Shown: one piece after another, positions 1 through 8,535 of the stretch
Numbering within the stretch: the stretch's first letter is position 1
Layout: every line of letters begins with the position of its first letter
Assembly: GCA_029959665.1 (NCBI GenBank)
Contig: JASCOI010000013.1
Coordinates: forward strand, 1 to 50,748
DNA: 50,748 bases
From: Microbacteriaceae bacterium PS02333
GTDB lineage: Bacteria > Actinomycetota > Actinomycetes > Actinomycetales > Microbacteriaceae
Reading direction: 5' to 3'
Position numbers and translations under genes: made by a program
Notes under the pieces: model-generated
Told to the model about the DNA's origin: nothing
Seen by the model: the letters and a program-made list of their open reading frames with translations, nothing else
Databases searched by the model: none

Positions 1-63
1 CGGGCCCCCCCCCCGGGCGGGGGCGGGGGCCCCCCCCCCCCCCCCCCCCCCCCGGCCGGGGGT
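1..63. repeat. C/G homopolymer low-complexity tract at window start
   Basis: The first 63 bases consist almost only of runs of C and G, including a C run of more than 20. Nothing codes here. Runs of this kind at a contig edge are typical of low-quality consensus, so I read it as a probable artefact. Confidence 0.7.
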
Positions 64-72
64 CGGGTCCCG

Positions 73-312
73 TCACCACCCGGCGGACGGCAGATCGTCC
101 AGGGTGACGGAGCGGGACGACGGGACGCCGTCTGCCCCGGACGTGACGGTGACGTCGATGGCGGAGCGACCGTCGGCGACGGTCTCGAAGACGGTCAGTG
201 CCGTCTCGGTCTCACCGCCGACGGCGGTGGCTGCGGCCGCGCCGCCGAGCACGGCGACGGCTGCGGTGCTCGCGACGATGGCCGCCGCGGCGAGCTTCTT
301 GTGGACGAGCAT
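73..312 (-). CDS. Small secreted hypothetical protein
   Basis: 79 residues. A basic start (MLVHKK) is followed by an Ala/Val-rich hydrophobic stretch to about residue 30, which looks like a Sec signal peptide. The mature part is about 45 residues, acidic and Thr/Ser/Val-rich, and I recognise no domain. The ATG has an excellent ribosome site (AGGAGG about 7 bases upstream on the minus strand), which supports a real gene despite its size. It could alternatively be a single-TM anchored peptide. Function unknown. The gene ends within 10 bases of the low-complexity tract. Confidence 0.65.
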   Translation of the reverse strand: MLVHKKLAAAAIVASTAAVAVLGGAAAATAVGGETETALTVFETVADGRSAIDVTVTSGADGVPSSRSVTLDDLPSAGW

Positions 313-426
313 GGTTCCTCCTGGATCCGGTGGACCGTCCCGGTGACGGTCGCGGTACCCAGTGCAGCGCGCGCAGGGTTTCGTGGGCGTTTCCGGGGGC
401 GGGATGCGGAGCCGTTGCTCGCGACC

Positions 427-660
427 TCAGGCAATGCGCACCACGAAGCCCACGGCCCTCCTCGCTCCGACCGGCCGATGGCGGAGTGACGGCACCGAAC
501 GAGCGTGCGCCGACCCCGGGACGGCGACCAGGCCCGGATCCGTGGGCGCGTCGGACTGGACGAATTCGGCCGTGATCCGTTCGATGCGTTCGCCGATGGT
601 GAGGTCGAGGTGGTCCTCCTCGACCTGCCACCCGTCCAGCCAGACGTCAGTGTGCAGCAT
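427..660 (-). CDS. Hypothetical protein, last gene of the MarR operon
   Basis: 77 residues with an acidic N-terminal half (WQVEEDHLDLTIGERIERI) and a basic, less conserved-looking C-terminal third. Its start overlaps the end of the upstream membrane-protein gene by 14 bases, so it is probably translationally coupled as the third gene of the MarR operon. No recognised domain and no signal peptide. The C-terminal part looks like ordinary high-GC sequence, so the true extent is uncertain. Confidence 0.5.
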   Translation of the reverse strand: MLHTDVWLDGWQVEEDHLDLTIGERIERITAEFVQSDAPTDPGLVAVPGSAHARSVPSLRHRPVGARRAVGFVVRIA

Positions 661-946
661 CGCCCGACCGACGGCTCAGGAGGAGCGTCCGGAAGAACGC
701 GACCACCGATGCGATGAGGGAGAGGCCGGCGATGACCACGGCGACCCGCGCGATCGAGCGTGCAGCCGTCGCCGTGTCCCACTGGGCCTTCGTGGCGACG
801 TAGGAGAAGTCTCCGTGATGGAGCCACGGGAAGGCCGGGGCCATCGGCCAGGCGATGTGATCCGCGACCACGGCGACCAGCACCGCGACGCCGGCCGCGA
901 GGAGGAGCACGAGTGCTGGGGCCTGGGGTCGGAGGCGCGCGAGCAT
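647..946 (-). CDS. Small two-TM membrane protein
   Basis: 99 residues with two strong hydrophobic segments, about residues 9-28 and 68-90. The loop between them carries aromatic and His residues (HIAWPMAPAFPWLHHGDF). Both ends are basic. It starts 9 bases after the stop of the MarR-type regulator gene on the same strand, so the two are likely co-transcribed and it is a plausible regulated target. No recognised family. Function unknown. Confidence 0.7.
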   Translation of the reverse strand: MLARLRPQAPALVLLLAAGVAVLVAVVADHIAWPMAPAFPWLHHGDFSYVATKAQWDTATAARSIARVAVVIAGLSLIASVVAFFRTLLLSRRSGDAAH

Positions 947-955
947 GGGGAGACG

Positions 956-1372
956 CTACCGTTCCTGCTCGGTGAGTCGGCGGAGTAGTCGGAGGAGCGT
1001 CGCTCGCTCGTCGGTGTCGAGCGGCGCGAACAGCTCGTCGAGGACCCCGGCGGCACGATCTCGTCCGCCCTCGAGCGCTGTCCGTCCGGCCTCGGTGAGC
1101 GAGTGCTCGATCCGGCGGCCACGGCCGGCGGTGCGTTCGATCAGCCCGCGTTCCACCATGCGCGCCGCGAGGGTGCCGAACGCCTGGTCGCTCTGGAACG
1201 TCTCCGTGGCGAGGTCGTGTCCCGATGCTCCCGGCAGCCGGTCGATCGCGCGCAGGGCATCCCACTGCACGAGGCTCACGCCGACGTCCCGCAGTGCGGC
1301 GTCCATGGTGCGGTGGTTGCGGTACTGCGCCCGTTTGACCGCCTGACCGAGCGCTTCCAGATCCGTCGTCAC
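956..1372 (-). CDS. MarR family transcriptional regulator
   Basis: 138 residues, the usual MarR length. The winged helix lies at about residues 25-95, with the recognition region around SGHDLATETFQSDQAFGTLAARM and the wing at IERTAGRGRRIEHSLTEAGR. The C-terminal helix would dimerise. It starts with GTG. It is divergent from the alpha/beta hydrolase gene, with only 50 bases between the starts, and those bases hold an inverted repeat (1385-1410) that is the obvious operator. It likely represses itself, the two genes behind it and the divergent hydrolase. Ligand unknown. Confidence 0.88.
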   Translation of the reverse strand: MTTDLEALGQAVKRAQYRNHRTMDAALRDVGVSLVQWDALRAIDRLPGASGHDLATETFQSDQAFGTLAARMVERGLIERTAGRGRRIEHSLTEAGRTALEGGRDRAAGVLDELFAPLDTDERATLLRLLRRLTEQER

Positions 1373-1384
1373 GGTGCTACCGTA

Positions 1385-1410
1385 TCAACATCCGTAGATA
1401 AACATGTTGA
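1385..1410. promoter_or_regulatory. Candidate MarR operator in a divergent promoter
   Basis: Inverted repeat TCAACAT (1385-1391) and ATGTTGA (1404-1410) with a 12-base spacer. The right arm also lies in the perfect 8-base palindrome AACATGTT (1401-1408). It is the most AT-rich patch locally and sits between the divergent MarR and hydrolase starts. Binding by the adjacent regulator is inference. Confidence 0.6.
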
Positions 1411-1422
1411 GATAGGCATCTG

Positions 1423-2166
1423 ATGACCACTGGACAAACCGAATCCGTCGCACTCGTGCTCCACGGCGGCGGTGGCCCGCAGACCGTCGTCCCGCTCGTC
1501 GACCACCTCGCCGCGACGATGCAGGTCCTCGCCCCGACCCACCCCGGCTGGAACGGCACCGTGCTCCCGGACGACGTGACCTCCGTCGCCGACCTGGCCG
1601 GCGTGTACCTGGAGCAACTCGTCACCAGCGGCGCCCGCGGGGTCGTGGTGGTGGGGTCGTCGATCGGCGGGTGGCTCGCGCTCGAGATGGCGATCGCGGC
1701 GGCGGGCAGCGAACGGTACGCGGGGGTGATCGGCGCCGTGGTGGACATCGACGGCGTCGGAGCCGTCGTCGACGGCGAGCCGATCGCGGACTTCTTCGCG
1801 CTGGACGCCCGGGGGCTCGCCGAAGCGGCGTGGCACGACCCGGAGCGGGGGTATGTCGACCCCGCCGGTCTGACAGCGGAGCAGCGGGCCGTGCAGCAGT
1901 CGAACGGACGGACGATGGCGGTCCTCGCGGGCCGCGGGATGAGCGACCCGACGCTCCTGGACCGCGCCGGGGCGATCACCGTCCCGACGCTCGTCGTCTT
2001 CGGCGAGAGCGACCGCATCGTCACGCCGTCGTACGGTCGCGCCGTCGCCCGCGCGATCCCCGGTGCCGAGTTCGCGGAGGTCCTCGCGGCCGGCCACCTC
2101 CCGCACCTCGAAGCCCCGGATGCCACCTGGGCGGTCATCGACCCCTTCGTGGAACGGGTGCGCTGA
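1423..2166 (+). CDS. Alpha/beta hydrolase
   Basis: 247 residues. An oxyanion-hole motif HGGGG lies near residue 14, the nucleophile elbow GSSIGG near residue 86, a late acidic residue in FGESDR, and the catalytic His in AGHLPHLEAP. This is the standard order of a cytosolic serine hydrolase of the alpha/beta hydrolase-6 type. It is divergently transcribed from a MarR-type regulator, which suggests induction by a small organic compound, perhaps an ester or lactone. Substrate cannot be told from sequence. Confidence 0.88.
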   Translation: MTTGQTESVALVLHGGGGPQTVVPLVDHLAATMQVLAPTHPGWNGTVLPDDVTSVADLAGVYLEQLVTSGARGVVVVGSSIGGWLALEMAIAAAGSERYAGVIGAVVDIDGVGAVVDGEPIADFFALDARGLAEAAWHDPERGYVDPAGLTAEQRAVQQSNGRTMAVLAGRGMSDPTLLDRAGAITVPTLVVFGESDRIVTPSYGRAVARAIPGAEFAEVLAAGHLPHLEAPDATWAVIDPFVERVR

Positions 2167-2234
2167 CCCCGCTCGCTCCGGCGACCGCTGTCCTGCCCTC
2201 GCTCCGACGGCCGCTCTTCTGCCAAGGTGATCGC

Positions 2235-3056
2235 ATGGCAGACATCGGCGGCACACGCCCGGGTGCGGACCGGCACACGGTTCCGATCCGGTGGTACCGC
2301 GCGGTGCCGGGCGTCGGGACGACCGGAGGGCCGACGCTGCTCTGGCTGCACGGCGGTGGGTTCTTCCGGGGCGGCCTCGACCAACCCGAGGCACACGACG
2401 TCGCGCAGTCCCTGGCCGCGCAGGGCGTGACCGTCGCCACCGGCCACTACCGTCTGGCGCCGGTGCCGGGTACCGGGTGGGCGACGTCGCGACGGCACCG
2501 CTACCCGGTGCCCCTCGACGACGTGCTCGCCGCGTACCACGAGGTGCACGCCGCATCACCCAGCGGCGTGGTCCTCGGCGGAGCGAGCGCCGGTGCGTGC
2601 CTCGCGGCGGCCGCGACACTCCGCGCGACGGACGAGGGCGTGCCTCCGGTGGGCGCCGTCTTCGCGTACGGCTTCTTCCACGCCGCACACCCCAGGAGTC
2701 GAGGCACCCAGCAGCGATCTCGTCGGCACCGTCGGATCACCCACGCGCCGTGGGCCCTCGACGTGATGAACCGCAACTACGCGGGGTCGAGGGAGGCCCT
2801 CGCCGATCGTCTCGCGTTCCCCGGCGGCCACGAGCTCGGAGGGTTCCCACGGACCCTCGTCGTCAACGCCGAACACGACAACATGCGGGCGTCCGGCGAC
2901 CTGTTCGCGGCGGAGCTCGCCGCCGCGGGGACCGATGTGGAGCACCACGTCCTCGCCGGGACGCGCCACGCGTTCCTGAACCGTCCAGCGCTCGAGGCGT
3001 TCGACACGACGATCGCGGTGACCGCCGCCTGGTGTCGGCGGGGAACAGGCGGGTGA
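2235..3056 (+). CDS. Alpha/beta hydrolase fold esterase (HSL-like)
   Basis: 273 residues from the ATG at 2235. HGGGF in the N-terminal third is the oxyanion-hole motif of the hormone-sensitive-lipase family. GGASAGA is the nucleophile elbow, the acid lies near VVNAEHDNMR, and GTRHAFLNRP contains the catalytic His. The open frame continues upstream inside the previous gene, but no better start exists and this ATG follows a 68-base gap. Probably a cytosolic carboxylesterase or acylhydrolase. Substrate unknown. Confidence 0.85.
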   Translation: MADIGGTRPGADRHTVPIRWYRAVPGVGTTGGPTLLWLHGGGFFRGGLDQPEAHDVAQSLAAQGVTVATGHYRLAPVPGTGWATSRRHRYPVPLDDVLAAYHEVHAASPSGVVLGGASAGACLAAAATLRATDEGVPPVGAVFAYGFFHAAHPRSRGTQQRSRRHRRITHAPWALDVMNRNYAGSREALADRLAFPGGHELGGFPRTLVVNAEHDNMRASGDLFAAELAAAGTDVEHHVLAGTRHAFLNRPALEAFDTTIAVTAAWCRRGTGG

Positions 3057-3078
3057 ACCGGGTCACCACGTCATCGTT

Positions 3079-3118
3079 CGTCACCTTGCGTGACGATCAG
3101 ATCTCCGGTCCGTAACGT
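3079..3118 (+). promoter_or_regulatory. Promoter with overlapping hairpin for the flavin monooxygenase gene
   Basis: GTGACG (3090-3095) and TAACGT (3113-3118) are separated by 17 bases and fit a sigma-70-type promoter. The -10 ends 7 bases before the GTG at 3126, so the transcript would be leaderless or nearly so. The -35 is the right arm of a perfect inverted repeat CGTCAC/GTGACG with a 5-base loop (3079-3095). That repeat could be an operator, or a terminator for the preceding esterase gene. Confidence 0.4.
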
Positions 3119-3125
3119 CGCGACC

Positions 3126-4532
3126 GTGACGGACTCGACGAACCCGACCAGGCAGATCCGCTTCAACGCGTTCGACATGAACTGCGTCGCGCACCAGTCC
3201 TCCGGGCTGTGGCGCCACCCGCGCGACCGCTCCCGGAACTACCGCGACCTGTCGTACTGGACCGAACTCGCCAAGACGCTCGAGGGTGGCGCGTTCGACG
3301 GCATCTTCATCGCCGACGTCCTCGGCACGTACGACGTGTACGGCGACTCGAACGAGGCAGCGCTCCGGACGGGGTCGCAGGTCCCGGTGAACGACCCGAT
3401 CCTCCTCGTGTCCGCCATGGCGTCGGTGACCGAGCACCTCGGGTTCGGGATCACCGCGGGGACCGCCTACGAGCACCCGTACCCGTTCGCCCGCCGCGTC
3501 TCGACGCTCGACCACCTCACGAAGGGCCGCGTCGGCTGGAACGTCGTCACCGGGTACCTGCCGAGCGCCGCGCGGAACATGGGGCAGACCGACCAGCTCG
3601 GTCACGACGACCGGTACGACGTCGCCGACGAGTACCTCGAGGTCCTCTACAAGCTGTGGGAGGGGTCGTGGGAGGACGACGCGGTGGTGGAGGACCGTGA
3701 GACCGGGGTCTTCACCGACCCGGCGAAGGTGCACCCGATCGAGCACCACGGCAAGCACTTCGACGTCCCGGGCATCCACCTGTCGGAGCCGTCGGTGCAG
3801 CGCACGCCGGTGATCTACCAGGCGGGGGCGTCGCCGCGCGGGGTCCGGTTCGCCGCCGAGAACGCCGAGGCGGTCTTCGTCGGTGCGCCGACCATCCCGC
3901 AGCTCGCCGCGACGGTGACGAAGATCCGCGACGCACTCGAAGCGGCCGGCCGCGACCGGTACGCGGCGAAGATCTACACGCTCCTGACGATCATCACGGA
4001 CGAGACCGACGAACTGGCGCAGGCGAAGTACGAGGACTACCTGTCCTACGCGTCCGAGCTCGGTGCGCTGGTGCTCAACTCCGGATGGATGGGCGTCGAC
4101 CTGTCGCAGTGGGACCTCGACGAGCCGCTCGGTGACGTCGAGTCGAACGCGATCCAGTCGGCGGCGGCGAACATCTCCGCGGCGACGGGGTCCGACGGGT
4201 CGAAGTGGACGATCCGTGACCTCGCCCGACACACGGCGATCGGTGGACTCGGGCCGGTCGCGGTCGGTGGGGGAGCGACGATCGCGACGCAGCTGCAGGA
4301 GATCCAGCAGCAGACCGACGTCGACGGGTTCAACCTGGCGTACGCGGTGACGCCCGGCACGTGGGAGGACGTCATCGAGTTCGTCATCCCCGAGTTGCGT
4401 GCCCGTGGGGCCTACCCGGACGCCTACGAGGCCGGTTCGCTGCGGCACAAGCTGCACGGGCGCGGGGACCGGCTGCCCGAGGAGCACCGTGGCGCCGGCT
4501 ACCGGATCGGGAGCGACGCGGTCGTAGGCTGA
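3126..4532 (+). CDS. LLM class flavin-dependent monooxygenase, NtaA/SnaA/DszA type
   Basis: 468 residues from the GTG at 3126; a GTG at 3090 would add 12. The protein begins RQIRFNAFDMN and contains the FMN-barrel hallmarks YWTELAKTLE, FDGIFIADVLG, VTEHLGFGITAGTAYEHPYPFARR and GRVGWNVVTGYLPSAARN, typical of the NtaA/SnaA/DszA/NmoA family. These two-component enzymes use reduced FMN from a separate reductase to oxidise chelators, sulfur heterocycles or alkylsulfur compounds. I see no reductase or transporter next to it, so the substrate is open. A GNAT gene follows after 4 bases and may be co-transcribed. Confidence 0.9.
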   Translation: MTDSTNPTRQIRFNAFDMNCVAHQSSGLWRHPRDRSRNYRDLSYWTELAKTLEGGAFDGIFIADVLGTYDVYGDSNEAALRTGSQVPVNDPILLVSAMASVTEHLGFGITAGTAYEHPYPFARRVSTLDHLTKGRVGWNVVTGYLPSAARNMGQTDQLGHDDRYDVADEYLEVLYKLWEGSWEDDAVVEDRETGVFTDPAKVHPIEHHGKHFDVPGIHLSEPSVQRTPVIYQAGASPRGVRFAAENAEAVFVGAPTIPQLAATVTKIRDALEAAGRDRYAAKIYTLLTIITDETDELAQAKYEDYLSYASELGALVLNSGWMGVDLSQWDLDEPLGDVESNAIQSAAANISAATGSDGSKWTIRDLARHTAIGGLGPVAVGGGATIATQLQEIQQQTDVDGFNLAYAVTPGTWEDVIEFVIPELRARGAYPDAYEAGSLRHKLHGRGDRLPEEHRGAGYRIGSDAVVG

Positions 4533-4536
4533 TCGG

Positions 4537-5028
4537 GTGGTCGAGTCGTCGGTGGTCCCGCGTTCTGCGACCGCGGACCAGGTCGCCGACTGCATCGACC
4601 TGTGGTGCGCCGCCGTCGCCGCGCGTGACGGCGTCGCGGAGGACCCGGCCGTACGGGCGCGTGCCGGCACCAAGTTCCTGGTGGATCGGGTCGCGCTGCT
4701 GGTCGCGGGGTCGGACGACGGCGGACTCGACGGCTTCGTCTTGGTCACCGCGCCGGGGACCGGCCTGGCCGGCGACCCCGACGATGCGGCGTACCTGTCC
4801 CTGCTGGCGGTCCGACCGGCTCTGCAGGCACGAGGGGTCGGGCGGGCACTGCTCGTCGCCGGGATCGACGCGGCACTGGCAGCCGGACACCCGTCCGTCG
4901 CACTGCACGCCCTCGCCGGGAACACCAGGGCAGTCCGGCTCTACGAGGCGGTCGGCTTCCGCCCGACGGGGACGGAGTTCGCGCACGCGCTCAGCGGTGC
5001 ACCGACGCGCACCTACGTCACCGGCTGA
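4537..5028 (+). CDS. GNAT family N-acetyltransferase
   Basis: 163 residues. The acetyl-CoA loop is LAVRPALQARGVGRALL (about residues 90-106), followed by the helix and the late NTRAVRLYEAVGFRPTG motif that defines GNAT motif B. It starts with GTG four bases after the monooxygenase stop, suggesting one transcript. The C-terminal tail is short. Acceptor substrate unknown. It converges on the VOC gene with a 12-base gap. Confidence 0.87.
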   Translation: MVESSVVPRSATADQVADCIDLWCAAVAARDGVAEDPAVRARAGTKFLVDRVALLVAGSDDGGLDGFVLVTAPGTGLAGDPDDAAYLSLLAVRPALQARGVGRALLVAGIDAALAAGHPSVALHALAGNTRAVRLYEAVGFRPTGTEFAHALSGAPTRTYVTG

Positions 5029-5040
5029 CGAGATCCGCGG

Positions 5041-5607
5041 TCAGACCCGCCACTTCCGGCGCGGCGCGGTGATCTCGGCCTCCTGCAGCGTCGGGTAGGA
5101 GATGAGCTCGAGGGTCGAGCCCCACGGTGTCCCCACGTACACGAAGCGGTTGCCGAACCCGCTCTCGTTCCCGCCCAGGTCGCGCGGGTCGGCGTACCGG
5201 TGCCCGCCTGCGGCTTCCACACCCGCGAGTGCGCGGTCGAGGTCGTCCACGTAGAACGCGACGTGCTGCCACCCGATGTCGCTCGGCCGTGACGCCGCTC
5301 GCTGCCCCCGCCCGTGGTACTCGAAGAGCTCCAGCCCCGGGCCGTTCGGCAGGGCGAGCATCCGGAGCGCTCCCTGCGCCATCGTGTGCGGGATGCCCAG
5401 ACGCTGCTGGACGTCCGGGGTCCTGCGCACCGGATCGCTCCTGAGGAACCGGTCGTACAGGACGACGGCGCCGAGTCCGCGGACGAAGAAGTCGGAGGCC
5501 GCGTCGATGTCCGGCACGGTCAGGCCGATGTGGTCGATCCCGCGGACGGCGGGTACGGCGACGGCTGCACCAGCAGTCGCTGATGCGCTCGGTGCAAAGG
5601 TCGTCAT
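5041..5607 (-). CDS. VOC family (glyoxalase/dioxygenase-like) protein
   Basis: 188 residues with two beta-alpha-beta-beta-beta modules. Module 1 begins IDHIGLTVPDIDAASDFFV at about residue 23; module 2 begins WQHVAFYVDDLDRALAGVE. H25, the glutamate of LELFEYHG and the glutamate of STLELISYP are at positions used for metal binding in this fold. The ATG has a strong GGGGAG ribosome site. Roles in the family range from glyoxalases to extradiol dioxygenases and antibiotic-binding proteins; the sequence does not decide between them. The first 18 residues form a flexible Ala-rich leader. Confidence 0.85.
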   Translation of the reverse strand: MTTFAPSASATAGAAVAVPAVRGIDHIGLTVPDIDAASDFFVRGLGAVVLYDRFLRSDPVRRTPDVQQRLGIPHTMAQGALRMLALPNGPGLELFEYHGRGQRAASRPSDIGWQHVAFYVDDLDRALAGVEAAGGHRYADPRDLGGNESGFGNRFVYVGTPWGSTLELISYPTLQEAEITAPRRKWRV

Positions 5608-5741
5608 GGCCGTCTCCCCTGACGTCGGCTGGCGTGGACCCGTCCAGTGGACCGTCACGTCCGTCGAGCGGCAACCACGCACTGGGCGGCGTGCGGGGAA
5701 CCGCTGCGATCCTGCGCGATCACCACTCCCTGAGCGGGCGT

Positions 5742-6527
5742 TCAGTGATCCGGGGTCCAGCGCACGGGCGTCCACGTCGGGAACGTCGCGGAACGACCGT
5801 CGCCCGACGAGCGGCGGGTGACTCGTCGGCCGACCCAGGGCAGCACGTGGTCGCGGTAGTACCGGAGTTCCTCCGGCAGCCGGGCCCTGGCTGCCCGGGC
5901 GTCGACGGGCTCGGGCGCGGCCGGGGCGTCCGCGATCGCGTGCAGCGCCAGGTCGGCGACGCGCTGGTGCCCGGTGGCGTTCATGTGCAGGCGGTCGTCG
6001 GACCAGAACTCCGCACGGCCCAGGTGGCGATCGCGGGAGACGTCGACGAACGGCAGGTCGCGGCGCTGGGCGAGATCCCCGAGCGCACCGGCCCAGGCGT
6101 TGCCGCGGTTGTTGATGAGCGATCCGAGGGGGAGTCGAGCGCTGGGGTCGGCGGGGCTGAGGAGCGCGAACCGGATGCCGCGCGCCAGGACCCGTTCGAC
6201 CGCGGTCTCCAACGGAGCGATGAGCGCGTCGGGGTCGAACGACGGGCGGAGCAGGTCGTTGCCGCCGGCGCAGAACGTGATGAGCGTCGGTGCCGGGTCG
6301 AGGGCGAGTGCCGCGTCGAGCTGCCCGTCGAGGACCCCGGCGAGCAGGCGCCCCCGGACGGCGAGGTTCGCGTAGGACACCGGCGCGTCCGGGTGCACGG
6401 CGGCCAGGCCGGTCGCCAGGCGTCCGGCCCACCCGGGGAGGGTCGGGGCGCCGGTCGCGTCGCCGACGTCGCCGATGCCCTCGGAGAAGCTGTCGCCGAT
6501 GGCGACGTAGCGGATGGGGTCAGACAT
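5742..6527 (-). CDS. SGNH/GDSL hydrolase
   Basis: 261 residues from MSDPIRYVAIGDSFSEG. Block I is GDSFSEG (nucleophile Ser), block II holds the oxyanion Gly in NLAVRG, block III is FCAGGNDLL (Asn), and block V is DRLHMNATGHQRVA with the catalytic Asp and His. The arrangement is typical of a cytosolic SGNH esterase of about 260 residues. No signal peptide. An upstream in-frame start would add 23 residues of low quality. The C-terminus has a basic DHVLPWVGRR segment common in actinobacterial members. Substrate unknown, probably an acyl ester. Confidence 0.87.
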   Translation of the reverse strand: MSDPIRYVAIGDSFSEGIGDVGDATGAPTLPGWAGRLATGLAAVHPDAPVSYANLAVRGRLLAGVLDGQLDAALALDPAPTLITFCAGGNDLLRPSFDPDALIAPLETAVERVLARGIRFALLSPADPSARLPLGSLINNRGNAWAGALGDLAQRRDLPFVDVSRDRHLGRAEFWSDDRLHMNATGHQRVADLALHAIADAPAAPEPVDARAARARLPEELRYYRDHVLPWVGRRVTRRSSGDGRSATFPTWTPVRWTPDH

Positions 6528-6592
6528 GGGCCCATCTTCGTGCACGCACATGTGCAAGTTGAGCGAGCCGACGTGGAGCGTCCCCGGGCGGG

Positions 6593-7273
6593 TCAATCCC
6601 GCTCGGGGACGCTCACGATGTGGTTCTGGTACGCCCAGACGACGGCCTGCAGCCGCGACTGGACCCCGAGCTTCGGCAGCATCCGCGCCAGGTGCGACTT
6701 CACGGTCGACACCTCGACGACGAGGGCCGCGGCGATGTCCTCGTTCGACATGCCCTGCGCGAGGAGCAGCAGCACGTCGCGTTCACGGGCGGTGAGGACC
6801 TCGTCGGCACGGTCGCCGGTGACCGGCTGCAGACGACGCCGTGACACGAACTCGCGGAGCACCCGGCGGGTGAGGGCCTGGTCGAGCGTCCCGTTGCCCG
6901 CGGCGACCTGCCGGACGGCGTCGACGATGACGTCCGGTTCGGCGTCCTTGAGGAGGAAGCCGCTGGCGCCGGCCTCCAGCGCGCCGAAGACGTAGTCGTC
7001 GAGGTCGAAGGTGGTGAGGACGAGCACCGGGATCGCCGGATCGGCATCGGGGCCGCAGAGCGCGCGGGTGACGGTGATGCCGTCGTGCACGGGCATCCGG
7101 ATGTCGAGGCAGGCGACGTCCGGCACCGTGCTCCGCGCGAGCTCCAGCGCCTCGGCGCCGTCGGAAGCCACCGCGACGACCTCGATGTCGGGTTCGGCGT
7201 CGAGGAGCGCGGACACCCCGGCCCGCACGAGCGGTTGGTCGTCGGCGACGAGCACGCGGATCAGGTCGCTCAC
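6593..7273 (-). CDS. Response regulator, NarL/LuxR family
   Basis: 226 residues from a GTG. The receiver domain begins IRVLVADDQPLVRAG; the phospho-acceptor is the Asp of VACLDIRMP, with the conserved Thr in LVLTTFD and Lys in GFLLKDAEP. The LuxR helix-turn-helix is LTARERDVLLLLAQGMSNEDIAAAL and VEVSTVKSHLARMLPKLGV. The start overlaps the stop of the histidine kinase gene by 4 bases (GTGA), so this is its cognate partner and output. The CPBP gene is at the head of the same operon. Confidence 0.95.
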   Translation of the reverse strand: MSDLIRVLVADDQPLVRAGVSALLDAEPDIEVVAVASDGAEALELARSTVPDVACLDIRMPVHDGITVTRALCGPDADPAIPVLVLTTFDLDDYVFGALEAGASGFLLKDAEPDVIVDAVRQVAAGNGTLDQALTRRVLREFVSRRRLQPVTGDRADEVLTARERDVLLLLAQGMSNEDIAAALVVEVSTVKSHLARMLPKLGVQSRLQAVVWAYQNHIVSVPERD

Positions 7274-8535
7274 GATGCCTCCCGGTCGAGCACGAGCACG
7301 ACGCGCCAGCCGCCGTCGTCCGTCGGCCCGGTCTCGAGCCGAGCGCCGACGAGCTCCGCACGCTCCCGCATGCCGCGCAGCCCGTTGCCGCCCACCCGCG
7401 AGTCGTCCATCTGAGCGGTGTCGGCCGGAACGGTCGGCGCTCCGTTCCGGACGGAGATCGTGAGCCGATCCGCGGAGCGGTCGTCGATCGTGACGGTGCA
7501 CCGTGCCCCCGGTGCGTGCATGGCGGCGTTGGCCAGTGCCTCCTGGACGGTGCGGTACGCGGCGAGCTGTGCGAGCGGTCCGATCCCGCTGCCGAGGGTG
7601 GCGGCGGAGCCGGTGCGGAGTTCCAGTTCGGCAGCACCGCGCTGCCGGGCCCGCTCCACCAGGTCGACGATGCCGGGGACGGTCTCGACGAGCCGTTCGG
7701 CCGGCGCGTCCTCGCGGAGGAGCCCCACGAGCCGGCGGAGGTCGTCGAGGACCGCGGTGCTCTGCGCCCGCACCTGTCGGACGCCGTCGTGGGCACGATC
7801 CGGGTCGGTGTCGATCTGCCGGTCGATCGCGGCGGACATGAGCGCGATACCGGAGAGGTGGTGGGCCGCGATGTCGTGCAGCTCCCGCGCCATGGCCGCA
7901 CGCTCGCGGGCGATGGCGGCGTCGACCTGGGCGTCCTGTTGCCGGTCGAGGGCGGTGGCCTCCGCGGACCGTGCGGCGCGGACGTCACGCCGTGCGCGGA
8001 TCACGAGCACGACGAGCGCCGGGAGCCCGACGGCGCCGACGGCCTGCAGGACCCCCGTGCCCAGTCCGGTCGCCAATCCCGTGGCGACACTCGCACGACC
8101 GGCCAGCAGCACGGCGAAGGCGAGCACCGTCTGTGTCGCGACGATCGGGACGGCAGCGAGGAGGAGCGTCGGCCAGAGCTGTGTGAGGGGCACGCGGAGA
8201 CCGGCGAGGACGACGGCCACGACGACCGGCAGCATCGCGAGCCCGGACAGCGTGCTCGGCGCGAGCACCACGGCGACGACGGGGACCAGCGCGGTGAGCA
8301 GCAGGGAGGTCCGGGGTCGGCGTCGCGCGCCGAGCAGCAGCGTCGACTGCGCGAGCATCGCGACGGCGAGGACGATCCACGGGACGCTCACGACGTCCGG
8401 GTAGCTGGACCCGGCGCCGTCCGGATCGGCGCGGTCGAGCGGCGGCAGCGCGAGCTGCAGGCCGATCGCGAGGACGGCGGTCCCCAGGGCGACGAGGACG
8501 TCGGTCCGCCGCGCGCGGGGCTCAGCGGGTGCCAT
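7270..8535 (-). CDS. Sensor histidine kinase, HisKA_3 type
   Basis: 421 residues. About six membrane segments fill the first 180 residues with little extracellular sequence, so the signal is probably sensed in or at the membrane. The dimerisation/phosphoacceptor segment is REREAAMARELHD-like (ERAAMARELHDIAAHHLSGI), with the His in ELHD. The C-terminal ATPase domain has the N-box region AYRTVQEALANAAMHA and the G-box NGLRGMRERAELVGARLE. It is coupled to the response regulator downstream by a 4-base overlap and to the CPBP protease gene upstream by a 14-base overlap. Confidence 0.95.
   Translation of the reverse strand: MAPAEPRARRTDVLVALGTAVLAIGLQLALPPLDRADPDGAGSSYPDVVSVPWIVLAVAMLAQSTLLLGARRRPRTSLLLTALVPVVAVVLAPSTLSGLAMLPVVVAVVLAGLRVPLTQLWPTLLLAAVPIVATQTVLAFAVLLAGRASVATGLATGLGTGVLQAVGAVGLPALVVLVIRARRDVRAARSAEATALDRQQDAQVDAAIARERAAMARELHDIAAHHLSGIALMSAAIDRQIDTDPDRAHDGVRQVRAQSTAVLDDLRRLVGLLREDAPAERLVETVPGIVDLVERARQRGAAELELRTGSAATLGSGIGPLAQLAAYRTVQEALANAAMHAPGARCTVTIDDRSADRLTISVRNGAPTVPADTAQMDDSRVGGNGLRGMRERAELVGARLETGPTDDGGWRVVLVLDREAS

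Noticed and set aside
3057-3125. SAM or other riboswitch before the NtaA-type monooxygenase
   Set aside because: The gap is under 70 bases and is better explained by a promoter with a near-leaderless start. No riboswitch core was seen.
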